Source: a bacterium (lineage in GTDB: Bacteria > Bdellovibrionota_C > UBA2361 > SZUA-149). Taken from it: a stretch of 6,138 bases of DNA. The stretch covers positions 1 through 6,138 of the forward strand of contig QIGM01000146.1 of assembly GCA_003230795.1 (NCBI GenBank). Reading direction: 5' to 3'. Shown piece by piece: positions 1 through 6,138 of the stretch (the stretch's first letter is position 1; every line of letters starts with the position of its first letter). The notes beneath the pieces are model-generated. The model did no database searches. It had not been told where the DNA came from and worked only from the letters and a program-made list of their open reading frames with translations. The translations under genes were made by a program, and so were the position numbers.

Positions 1-161
1 CCGATGAAAGTGGCCCAACCGAAACCGGTCGATTTCGTGCACAACAGGCGCTTGGTGGAAGTGAGGCAACCTCGAAGAAGTCGGATGCCGACGTAGAAGT
101 CGAAGATAAGCCCCTTCCAGACCCTTTTACCGGGGAAGAAGACGGTTCTAAAGATTCCTAG
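1..161 (+). CDS. 3' end of an unrecognised gene with an acidic, low-complexity C-terminal tail
   Basis: An open frame runs from the window edge (first complete codon at position 3) to a TAG at 159-161, giving 52 residues. I do not recognise the protein. The visible part is hydrophilic, with 14 Asp/Glu against 6 Lys/Arg, rich in Gly, Ser and Thr, and has no cysteine, tryptophan or membrane segment. It ends in a stretch containing KPLPDPFTGEEDGS and looks like a disordered C-terminal tail of a larger cytoplasmic protein. Two things support it as coding: it is open to the window edge, and its stop lies 25 bp before a strong intrinsic terminator on the same strand. That terminator suggests it ends a transcription unit separate from the exoribonuclease operon. 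The function cannot be inferred from this fragment. Confidence 0.6.
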   Translation, partial: DESGPTETGRFRAQQALGGSEATSKKSDADVEVEDKPLPDPFTGEEDGSKDS

Positions 162-185
162 TTTATAGTCATCGCACACACCTCT

Positions 186-223
186 GCTTCTCGAATCTGA
201 GTATTCGAGAAGCTTGTTATTAT
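186..223 (+). terminator. Rho-independent terminator after the upstream gene
   Basis: A perfect 11-bp stem (GCTTCTCGAAT at 186-196 pairing with ATTCGAGAAGC at 203-213) closes a 6-nt loop and is followed directly by the T-rich run TTGTTATTAT (214-223). It begins 25 bp after the TAG at 159-161. The T-rich run is interrupted by G and A, so efficiency may be moderate. No T-run follows the stem on the opposite strand, so it acts on + strand transcripts only. It separates the upstream gene from the exoribonuclease operon. Confidence 0.8.
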
Positions 224-253
224 CTCACTGCTATGTGACCTTAGAGGTTAGAT

Positions 254-286
254 AATTGCGTAAGAACAGGTATTTTCTTCGCAATT
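254..286 (+). promoter_or_regulatory. Bulged 12-bp inverted repeat upstream of the exoribonuclease gene
   Basis: AATTGCG (254-260) pairs with CGCAATT (280-286), and AAGAA (262-266) pairs with TTCTT (275-279). This gives a 12-bp stem with one bulged T (261) and an 8-nt loop (267-274). No T-run follows, so it is not a terminator. It ends 37 bp before the GTG start at 324. It could be a 5' leader hairpin, comparable in principle to the structured leaders through which enterobacterial pnp and rne are autoregulated, or a DNA operator overlapping the promoter. The pairing is seen directly; the role is inferred. Confidence 0.45.
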
Positions 287-323
287 CCGGCAAGCGATTT
301 TCCTTCAAGGTCCCCAAGAGCAA

Positions 324-2426
324 GTGCCAATCAAGCAGATAAATTTTGCCCAGAATAAGTCTAAGAACGAAGCGCGTATCTTCCCTGGTCGGGTTGTTAC
401 ATACGAGCAACATGCGAAGATAAATCTTGGCCTTGTCCTTGCGGAAAAGAGCGGAAAGTGGCGCGTGTTAAACCCTCAAGGTGCTGAGTTAATGCTACCG
501 GCATCTCGACTCGCCATCCTTCCCGACGTTGCGCCTGACTCACTATCTAACACTACGCAAAAGACTGATTACTTGCAGACGGTCACAGAGGCAGCACGTG
601 CTGAACTTGAGGAGATTCGCCTAGAAGAGGTTTGGACTCTCATCCAAGAGAAAGCAAAAGAGACCTCGGTGAAAGAGATCACAGACATTCTCTGTAACGA
701 AGATACAAACGCAACGCAGTTCGCGGTTCGACTCGCCCTCAGTGAAGACGAGGTCTACTTCAAACGAAAGAAGGTCGGATTCGAACCTCGCACTCCGGAA
801 GTTGTCGAAGAATTAAAAATTAAAGTAAAAATCGAAGAAGAGAAACGTGAACGAAGAGATCGTCTCTATAATGAATGTTTAGCTCGACTGAGTGACGAGA
901 CAGCTCCGCTTCCTGGCGATATTGAGCTACTCGAGAAGGCCTCACTTTTCGGAAATTCAGCGAATGAAAGTAAAGAAATTCGCGAACTCATTGACCGGAT
1001 TGTGGAAAAAGTAGACCTCGGAGCGGGAAGACGGCTTGAAGACAAAGCATTTCGCCTCCTCGCCGGCATGGGTCACTACTCGATTGATGAAAACTTACTT
1101 CCTCGCAAACTCGGCAGACCTATAGAGTTCAGCACAGAAGAGTTGGAAGACACTGCCCGTCTCATCGAACATGCAAGCGCGCAACAAGACGATAATCGTG
1201 AAGACTTCCGAGAGATATTTACTGTAACTATTGACGGCGCAGAAACCCGAGACTTCGATGACGCGCTAAGCGCTGAACGCACGAGTAAGGGATATCGTGT
1301 CGGTATTCACATTTCCGACGTCGCCAGTGTTCTCACCGAAGATTCGATTGTTGCATCTGCCGGAATGAGGCGCGGCACCTCGATTTACTGTCCGGACGAA
1401 CAATTTCCAATGTTGCCTACGGAACTCTCCGAAGGAGCCCTTAGCCTTCGAGAGAACGAAGAGCGCTTAGCACTCTCGCTCTTGGTGGAACTCGACGAAG
1501 GATATTCAATCGTTGAGCGTCGAATCTGTGCGTCGCGAATCAAAGTTGATAAACGACTTACCTACGACGAAGCGGACACCATCCTCTACGGAGAGCTTGA
1601 AGTCTCTGAGCAACTGAGTGAGAGCTTAAGCTTTCTTTGGGATGTGGCTGGCAACTCAGAAGTTCGTCGTGTCCACAACGGAGCCTTGCAATTAAACAGA
1701 AGAGAACAGACACCTGTTGTTTCCGACGGGGGAAAAGTTAGTCTGGTTGACGCGAACGAGGACAAGCCGTCGAGAAAGCTCGTCAGTGAATTAATGATTA
1801 TGGCGAACGAAACAGGAGCGCTCTACGGTAGGGACCAAGAACTCCCCCTCGTCTACCGCTCTCAAGAACCGCCAGAGCGAGATCCGGACGAAGCCGCGGC
1901 TCACGTTCCTGATGGACCTGGCCGAGAATATCACAAACGAAGCGTTCTAAAACGCTCCGTCGTTACCTATCAAGCCGCGCCACACGCGGGACTAGGACTA
2001 GAAGCATATGCGCAACTTACTTCACCAATTCGGCGAGCTACAGACCTGATCAATCAACGGCAACTGCTCGAACACCTAGCAAGCGGAAACCCGCGCTACA
2101 CTCCGAAGCAGTTGATGGATCTTCTTGGTGACATCGAGGGCGGGCTCGAAGAGGCTGGTAAAGTTCAACGCGGAAGAAATCGCTACTGGTTGCTAAAATA
2201 CCTTGCCCAAGAAAAAATTAAGGAACTCGATGCGGTTGTCGTCAAGGTCGATGGGCCAAAGCCCCTCGCAGAGCTTGACCGCTTGCATATGATTTACCCC
2301 TTTCACCAAAAGCAAAAACGTCAGAAGTCAGAGCCTAATTTTTCACATGAAGTAGGCAACGAGATTAGGCTTCGCGTCGATAGCCTCGACCCTCGTACTG
2401 ACACCCTTGTACTTCGTGAGGTGTGA
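324..2426 (+). CDS. RNB-family (RNase II/R-like) 3'-to-5' exoribonuclease
   Basis: A 700-residue cytoplasmic enzyme expected to degrade single-stranded RNA processively from the 3' end, releasing 5'-mononucleotides in mRNA decay. Predicted layout: an N-terminal beta-barrel (about 19-68), a winged-helix segment (about 95-150), a charged Lys/Glu-rich helix (about 158-182), the RNB catalytic domain (about 296-625) and a degenerate S1-like C terminus (about 633-700). The catalytic acidic cluster is intact: D304, D310, D312 and D313 in TIDGAETRDFDDA, with the spacing of E. coli RNase II D201/D207/D209/D210. Y355 in GTSIYCPDEQFPMLP and R570 in LTSPIRRATD match the base-stacking tyrosine and phosphate-contacting arginine. 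The tyrosine common after the RR of that last motif is alanine (A572). The length falls between RNase II (644) and RNase R (813). The start is GTG at 324: an in-frame TAA lies at 261, no ATG, GTG or TTG lies between, and the next in-frame ATG (492) would remove the N-terminal domain. The ribosome binding site is weak (AAGAG at 316-320). It is the first gene of the operon. Confidence 0.95.
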   Translation: MPIKQINFAQNKSKNEARIFPGRVVTYEQHAKINLGLVLAEKSGKWRVLNPQGAELMLPASRLAILPDVAPDSLSNTTQKTDYLQTVTEAARAELEEIRLEEVWTLIQEKAKETSVKEITDILCNEDTNATQFAVRLALSEDEVYFKRKKVGFEPRTPEVVEELKIKVKIEEEKRERRDRLYNECLARLSDETAPLPGDIELLEKASLFGNSANESKEIRELIDRIVEKVDLGAGRRLEDKAFRLLAGMGHYSIDENLLPRKLGRPIEFSTEELEDTARLIEHASAQQDDNREDFREIFTVTIDGAETRDFDDALSAERTSKGYRVGIHISDVASVLTEDSIVASAGMRRGTSIYCPDEQFPMLPTELSEGALSLRENEERLALSLLVELDEGYSIVERRICASRIKVDKRLTYDEADTILYGELEVSEQLSESLSFLWDVAGNSEVRRVHNGALQLNRREQTPVVSDGGKVSLVDANEDKPSRKLVSELMIMANETGALYGRDQELPLVYRSQEPPERDPDEAAAHVPDGPGREYHKRSVLKRSVVTYQAAPHAGLGLEAYAQLTSPIRRATDLINQRQLLEHLASGNPRYTPKQLMDLLGDIEGGLEEAGKVQRGRNRYWLLKYLAQEKIKELDAVVVKVDGPKPLAELDRLHMIYPFHQKQKRQKSEPNFSHEVGNEIRLRVDSLDPRTDTLVLREV
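2418..2423 (+). promoter_or_regulatory. Shine-Dalgarno sequence for addB inside the end of the exoribonuclease gene
   Basis: GAGGTG lies 6 nt before the ATG at 2430 and overlaps the last sense codons of the exoribonuclease (GAG GTG TGA). It supports this ATG as the addB start and suggests that terminating ribosomes re-initiate on addB. Confidence 0.7.
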
Positions 2427-2429
2427 GCA

Positions 2430-5216
2430 ATGCCGGTACAACGCGAATTTCTCGGTTGTGGCGGTTTATTTCTCGAGAATGTAGCAGACTATCTTCTCAA
2501 TCTTGGGCTTCTCAATCTCGGGCCTCTCAATCTCGATAAACACGAGTTCTGCATCAACCTCGCTCAGCTTACAGTGATAATTCCCTCGGCAAGAAGCGAG
2601 CGTCGCTTAATTGAGATACTCGCAAGCAAAGCTACCGAAAACAACTCAGCACTCATACCACCAACCGTGTTTACCGTTGGCGCTCTTCCCGAGCTTCTCT
2701 ACACCCCGCAGAAACCCTTCGCGAGCACTGCTGAATGCCGACTCGCATGGATTACAGCACTTCGAGAAACACCTCGAGACGTTCTTTCCCAACTCGCCCC
2801 GCATTTAGATCCTTCGGCTGGAGTATTCGGACTCTCTCCCCTAGCAGATACCTTGCTCCGTTTGTGGGTCTCTGAGCTAAGTCCTTTTAGGCTCAGATTC
2901 TCTGATGTCGCCTCTATCTGCGAACAACAAATCAGTGACTACGAAGCAAAGCGCTGGGAAGCTCTTGAGATTGTATTCTCTAACTACGTTAAGACGCTTT
3001 CTGGAATGGGCCTCAGTGATCGTGAGTGTGAACGGCTTTCAGCCCTCAAAGAGAAGCGATGCAGCTACAACTCTCCGTTGATTCTCGCAGCTTGCGCAGA
3101 CCTTCGTCCGATGGCAACCGCCATGCTTACCTCAGTAGACGCGCCCGTCACTGCGCTCATCGCACTCGATCAATCTTATTCAGATGGCTTTACCGAATGG
3201 GGACAGTATCAGCCAGATTATTGGAGTAAGGCGTCTCTACCGCTTGCCGAGGATTCTGTTCTCATCGCTGACGGGCCAAGCGAGCAAGCTGGCTGCGTAG
3301 CAGAAGTGCTTCGTCAAAGGGCAGGACATCACAGCATCGAGGATGTCACCCTAAGTTGCCTCGATCCAAACCTATCGCCGTTTATCAACGAGCGTATGGA
3401 AGCGGAAGGATATCTTTTGAGGGACGCGCAGGGCAAGCCGCTCAGCGAAAGCTTACCTGCTAGATTATTAGAGGCGATCTCCGACTATATCAGCGCTCCG
3501 ACGTATCAAAATTTTGCAGCCCTATTGCGTCACGCTGACATCGGAGCCGTTAATCTCGAAGAACACGAGAGACTAAAGCTCGGCGATTGCGTTTCATTGC
3601 TCGATGAACATCAAGGAGAGTATTTACAGTCGAATCAATCCGAAGGGTTTCGCGGAAAGTTTGCTGCCGTCCTTGCTCAGGCTTCGCTAAAGCTCGAATC
3701 ATTATTGGGTGAACTGTTGGGGCAAGGCCGCTCGCTTCAAGACTGGAAAGAGCCTATCCACGCGTTTCTCACTCAATGCTATGGCTCAAAAGAGCTTACT
3801 CCTTCAAACCGAGAAGCATATTCCTCTATCTCCGATGCAATTGAAGACGCCCTCTCCCACGAAGGGCTAGGTATATTCACCGCATCCGAAGCGCTTTACC
3901 TTTTATTACGACACATCTCCGGGCTACGACTTCCGCCAGATGCGATAGAGCAAGAAGTAGAACTTCTTGGCTGGCTCGAACTACCGCTCGACGACAGCTC
4001 GCTGCTCGTTGTCTGCGGCATGAACGAAGGCTTTGTGCCAGAGTCCATCACTGGAGACATGTTCCTACCGAACAAACTCCGTCAGCTACTAAGTATCACC
4101 AGTGACGAAACAAGACTGGCGAGGGACTCCTATATTGCCACAGTCCTCAATAGCTCAGCACGAGAGACTGTATATATTGCGGGACGGCTCAATACTTCTG
4201 GCGACGCCCTACTACCAAGCCGCATCCTGTTACGAGATGAAGTGAGTCTCGCCAAGCGCATCCTTTCCGCCTACCGAGACCCAAGCGCAGCGTTTCAGAT
4301 TCTTCCAGGAACTGAAGTTTTCGACCGTGACAACTCGCAGCTATCTACTCAAATTCCTATGCCGGCGACGCCAGTCGAATCCTTAAGCGTCACAGCCTTT
4401 CGTGACTACATCTCCTGCCCTTTTCGTTTCTACTTAAAACATATTCTACGTCTTGAATCAGAAACCGACGATGTACATGAACTTGAACCTGCCGCCTTCG
4501 GCATCGTCATACATGAGGTTCTTTCACAATTCGCCGCCAAAGCAGACAGCGATATCTTATCAAACGAAAGTAAAATCAATGCACTGCTTCACGATCTACT
4601 CCAGCGCCTGCGGATAAAATGGTACGGCAGCGCCGTACTTCCTGCCGTCAGGATTCAGTTCGAACAAATTGAGCAAAGACTGAAATCCTTTGCACGCTGG
4701 CAGTCGGAGTGGACAAAACAAGGCTGGCTCATTGATAGAACTGAATTCTCCGTAGGCGAAAAACACGCAATGCTAGACATTGGCGGCAAAGAGCCGGCAA
4801 TGAAAATTAAGGCTCGAATCGACCGCCTCGACTTTCATCCTGCTAGCGGTAAGTGGATGATCATAGATTACAAAACGCCAGAGACCTCCCTTTTACCCAA
4901 GGCCGCTTATACGAGAGACGGGGATTGGCTCGATGTTCAGCTTCCTCTCTACGAACTACTTGTTCGTAGAGAGCTGGAAACCAGCGCCGAGATTGGATTG
5001 TCATACCTTAACCTCAGTGCCTCCTCCACCGATCACGCGGTTGCCTCTTGGGACTCAGTAATCTTAGAGCAAGGAGTCGAAACGGCGAGAGAAATCGCGT
5101 ACTACGTTCGCACGAATGTCTTCCTGCCCCCGAGTGAGCGAACTAAGTACTCAAACGACGTTGATATTCTCCTCGAAGAACGAAGCCACCTCCCCTCTCC
5201 CGGGAGATCCGTATGA
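2430..5216 (+). CDS. addB: AddB-like subunit: degenerate helicase scaffold with a C-terminal PD-(D/E)XK nuclease
   Basis: A 928-residue protein expected to pair with the next gene's helicase to resect double-strand DNA ends for RecA loading and to degrade linear DNA. The N terminus resembles a helicase fold (VIIPSARSERRL at 49-60, PPTVFTVGALPELLY at 77-91) but has no GxGKT loop, so this subunit probably does not bind ATP, as in RecC. The middle has helicase-2-like remnants (GWLELPLDDSSLLVVCGMNE at 514-532). The C-terminal RecB-family nuclease looks active: SCPFRFYLKHI at 662-672, H695 in GIVIHE, D798 in RIDRLDF, D813 and K815 in IIDYKT, and Q837/Y841 in DVQLPLYELL. C663 is the last cysteine, so the C-terminal cysteines that hold the iron-sulphur cluster in Bacillus AddB are absent. 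Residues 22-36 are a tandem repeat. It starts 3 nt after the exoribonuclease stop and its stop overlaps the addA start. The AddB assignment rests on the nuclease, the scaffold and the partner gene; a cautious name is PD-(D/E)XK nuclease family protein. Confidence 0.85.
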   Translation: MPVQREFLGCGGLFLENVADYLLNLGLLNLGPLNLDKHEFCINLAQLTVIIPSARSERRLIEILASKATENNSALIPPTVFTVGALPELLYTPQKPFASTAECRLAWITALRETPRDVLSQLAPHLDPSAGVFGLSPLADTLLRLWVSELSPFRLRFSDVASICEQQISDYEAKRWEALEIVFSNYVKTLSGMGLSDRECERLSALKEKRCSYNSPLILAACADLRPMATAMLTSVDAPVTALIALDQSYSDGFTEWGQYQPDYWSKASLPLAEDSVLIADGPSEQAGCVAEVLRQRAGHHSIEDVTLSCLDPNLSPFINERMEAEGYLLRDAQGKPLSESLPARLLEAISDYISAPTYQNFAALLRHADIGAVNLEEHERLKLGDCVSLLDEHQGEYLQSNQSEGFRGKFAAVLAQASLKLESLLGELLGQGRSLQDWKEPIHAFLTQCYGSKELTPSNREAYSSISDAIEDALSHEGLGIFTASEALYLLLRHISGLRLPPDAIEQEVELLGWLELPLDDSSLLVVCGMNEGFVPESITGDMFLPNKLRQLLSITSDETRLARDSYIATVLNSSARETVYIAGRLNTSGDALLPSRILLRDEVSLAKRILSAYRDPSAAFQILPGTEVFDRDNSQLSTQIPMPATPVESLSVTAFRDYISCPFRFYLKHILRLESETDDVHELEPAAFGIVIHEVLSQFAAKADSDILSNESKINALLHDLLQRLRIKWYGSAVLPAVRIQFEQIEQRLKSFARWQSEWTKQGWLIDRTEFSVGEKHAMLDIGGKEPAMKIKARIDRLDFHPASGKWMIIDYKTPETSLLPKAAYTRDGDWLDVQLPLYELLVRRELETSAEIGLSYLNLSASSTDHAVASWDSVILEQGVETAREIAYYVRTNVFLPPSERTKYSNDVDILLEERSHLPSPGRSV
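2493..2537 (+). repeat. Three in-frame 15-bp tandem repeats near the 5' end of addB
   Basis: Three adjacent 15-bp units, starting on codon boundaries at 2493, 2508 and 2523, encode LLNLG, LLNLG and PLNLD (AddB residues 22-36). Units 1 and 2 differ at one base (CTTCTCAATCTTGGG against CTTCTCAATCTCGGG). Unit 3 differs from unit 2 at three bases. Because each unit is five codons, gain or loss of a copy keeps the frame. Confidence 0.9.
4945..4973 (+). other. Perfect 12-bp inverted repeat with a 5-nt loop inside addB
   Basis: CTCTCTACGAAC (4945-4956) is the exact reverse complement of GTTCGTAGAGAG (4962-4973), with loop TACTT (4957-4961). It lies in the codons after the QxxxY nuclease motif, about 240 bp before the addA start. 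No T-run follows, so it is not a classical terminator. In the mRNA it should form a stable stem-loop. Whether it affects processing, pausing or the addB/addA ratio is unknown. Confidence 0.6.
5202..5206 (+). promoter_or_regulatory. Shine-Dalgarno sequence for addA inside the end of addB
   Basis: GGGAG ends 6 nt before the ATG at 5213 and supports that start over the next in-frame ATG at 5228. It sits in the right half of a 12-bp palindrome (TCTCCCGGGAGA, 5196-5207), so it could be partly masked in a free transcript. Ribosomes finishing addB would open it, which fits coupled translation. Confidence 0.6.
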
Positions 5217-6138
5217 GTACTCAGGAAATGCCTTTTCCTCCGCGCCTGATTCGCGCCAGTGCTGGAACGGGAAAAACGTATCAGTTATCAAACCGCCTAA
5301 TTGCATTACTCGTTGCTGGCGAGCAACCTCACCGAATTCTCGCAACAACATTTACAAAAAAAGCTGCTGCCGAGATACGAGAGAGGGTCTTCTGCAGGAT
5401 TGCAGAGGCGGCACTTGAAGAGTCTCAAGCAGCAGAACTTTCAGCGGCGATCTCTCATCCAAACAAAGGTTCTAAGGATTTTCAATCATTGCTGACCTCG
5501 CTAGCTCGTGAGCAGCAGCGACTGGCTATTTGCACTCTCGACAGTTTCTTTATCCAGATAGCAAAGAGCTTCGCACTTGAGCTTGGTCTTCCACTCGAAT
5601 GGGATCTTCTTGATGAAAGTGCAGTGCGCTCCTTCAACGAGGAGGCGCTGCATCGTGTAATTGCGACGAAGTCGAGTCGCATGATTCCTTTGATTAAGCT
5701 TTTTGCTGCACGAGCCCACACTCGCTCGGTGTATCAGACATTTCGAGAGGACATGTATTCAAACATGCGTCTCTTTAGAGAGAGTAATTACGCACAGTGG
5801 AATTGGCTGCGAGTCAAAGGGGGTTTGCCTCGAGTCGAGGTGCTGCGATTGCTTGAAGAGCTAAAAGAGTTTCAAGTTCCACTGACAAAAGCAGGCAAGC
5901 CAGATTCGCGCTGGAAGAAAGCAATCGCTGATTCAGTAGAGCTCTACGGCACTTCCTCTTGGGAGAGTTTTTTAAAGAAAGGACTTCCCTCAAAGATTCT
6001 CGATGACTCAATGGAGTACTACAAGACTCCACTGCCCGATGAACTCGTACATATCATGCGTCCACTAATAGGACATGCCAGCGCTTTTGTGCTTCGCTCC
6101 CTTCGACGGCGCACAGTCGCTAGTTACTTCCTATTTAA
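5213..6138 (+). CDS. addA: AddA/RecB-like UvrD-family SF1A helicase, 5' part (cut by the window edge)
   Basis: An open frame from ATG at 5213 runs with no stop to the window edge, giving 308 codons plus 2 nt. It is the ATP-dependent DNA helicase subunit expected to unwind duplex ends with the AddB-like partner. Visible SF1A motifs: Walker A RASAGTGKTYQLSNR at 14-28 (K21 contacts ATP), motif Ia LATTFTKKAAAEIRERV at 43-59, and CTLDSFFIQIAKSFALELG at 107-125, a motif Ib pattern typical of AddA/RecB. Residues from about 135 on fit the helical 1B insertion ahead of motif II. The DExx box, the later helicase motifs and any C-terminal nuclease domain lie beyond the window, so whether this subunit also cuts DNA cannot be told. 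The ATG overlaps the addB stop as ATGA and has a Shine-Dalgarno sequence at 5202-5206, so translation is probably coupled to addB. RecB is an alternative name; the AddB-like partner, rather than separate RecC and RecD genes, favours AddA. Confidence 0.9.
   Translation, partial: MSTQEMPFPPRLIRASAGTGKTYQLSNRLIALLVAGEQPHRILATTFTKKAAAEIRERVFCRIAEAALEESQAAELSAAISHPNKGSKDFQSLLTSLAREQQRLAICTLDSFFIQIAKSFALELGLPLEWDLLDESAVRSFNEEALHRVIATKSSRMIPLIKLFAARAHTRSVYQTFREDMYSNMRLFRESNYAQWNWLRVKGGLPRVEVLRLLEELKEFQVPLTKAGKPDSRWKKAIADSVELYGTSSWESFLKKGLPSKILDDSMEYYKTPLPDELVHIMRPLIGHASAFVLRSLRRRTVASYFLF

Noticed and set aside
228..256. Possible sigma-70 promoter: CTGCTA (228-233) and GATAAT (251-256), 17-bp spacer
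   Set aside because: The -10 box is good (5 of 6) but the -35 box matches only 3 of 6, and AT-rich leaders give such hexamers by chance. The operon promoter is probably in this region but cannot be fixed.
231..413. Minus-strand open frame across the intergenic region and the start of the exoribonuclease
   Set aside because: It overlaps the 254-286 inverted repeat and the real gene start and has no recognisable protein features.
866..1282. Two minus-strand open frames (866-1069 and 1076-1282) rich in Ser, Arg and Leu
   Set aside because: They lie antisense to the exoribonuclease, and their composition is what antisense reading of its codons gives. No family features are seen.
1941..1956. 6-bp inverted repeat AGCGTT/AACGCT with a 4-nt loop inside the exoribonuclease gene
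   Set aside because: Too short to stand out from background.
2470..2479. Palindrome TTCTCGAGAA near the addB start, similar to bases in the upstream terminator stem
   Set aside because: TCTCGA-type words are common in this window because of codon use (CTC, GAG, CGA), so a shared operator is not supported.
4622..4638. 7-bp inverted repeat GTACGGC/GCCGTAC with a 3-nt loop inside addB
   Set aside because: A stem this short is expected by chance in 6 kb of coding DNA and no other signal accompanies it.
5116..5721. Several short open frames on both strands over the addB/addA junction and early addA
   Set aside because: The frame starting at 5213 encodes clear helicase motifs through this stretch, so these are out-of-frame shadows.
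324..6138. A new defence or mobile system
   Set aside because: AddAB-type nucleases do degrade phage DNA, but the genes are recognisable repair and RNA-decay families, with no transposase, integrase, toxin-antitoxin pair or repeat array nearby.

Overview
The window is an ordinary-looking bacterial chromosomal segment, all on the + strand, near 50% G+C and densely packed. It holds the 3' end of an unrecognised gene (1-161), a short intergenic region with a clear intrinsic terminator (186-223) and a second inverted repeat (254-286), and then three tightly packed genes: an RNB-family exoribonuclease (324-2426), an AddB-like PD-(D/E)XK nuclease (2430-5216) and the first 308 codons of an AddA/RecB-type UvrD helicase (5213 to the window edge). 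I see no tRNA, rRNA, CRISPR array, insertion sequence or phage gene.

The organism is best described as a Gram-negative bacterium. The layout of the RNB protein (N-terminal beta-barrel, winged helix, RNB domain, degenerate S1) and of the AddB protein (no Walker A, no iron-sulphur cysteines, RecB-type nuclease at the C terminus) reminds me of Deltaproteobacteria-like and related lineages more than of Bacillota or enteric bacteria. That is recollection of families, not a search, and the placement is weak.

The three main genes look like one transcription unit. Only 3 nt separate the exoribonuclease stop from the addB start, and addB and addA overlap in an ATGA. Each downstream start has a Shine-Dalgarno sequence inside the preceding coding region, so translational coupling is likely. 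AddA and AddB are expected to form a helicase-nuclease that resects double-strand DNA ends for RecA-dependent recombination and degrades unprotected linear DNA, including phage DNA. The exoribonuclease would act separately, in 3'-to-5' mRNA decay. Its co-transcription with the resection genes is the main contextual oddity.

No new defence or mobile system is evident. The observations most worth checking are a 12-bp perfect hairpin inside addB (4945-4973), a bulged 12-bp inverted repeat ahead of the exoribonuclease (254-286), an in-frame 15-bp tandem repeat near the AddB N terminus (2493-2537), and the unusual feature set of the AddB protein.
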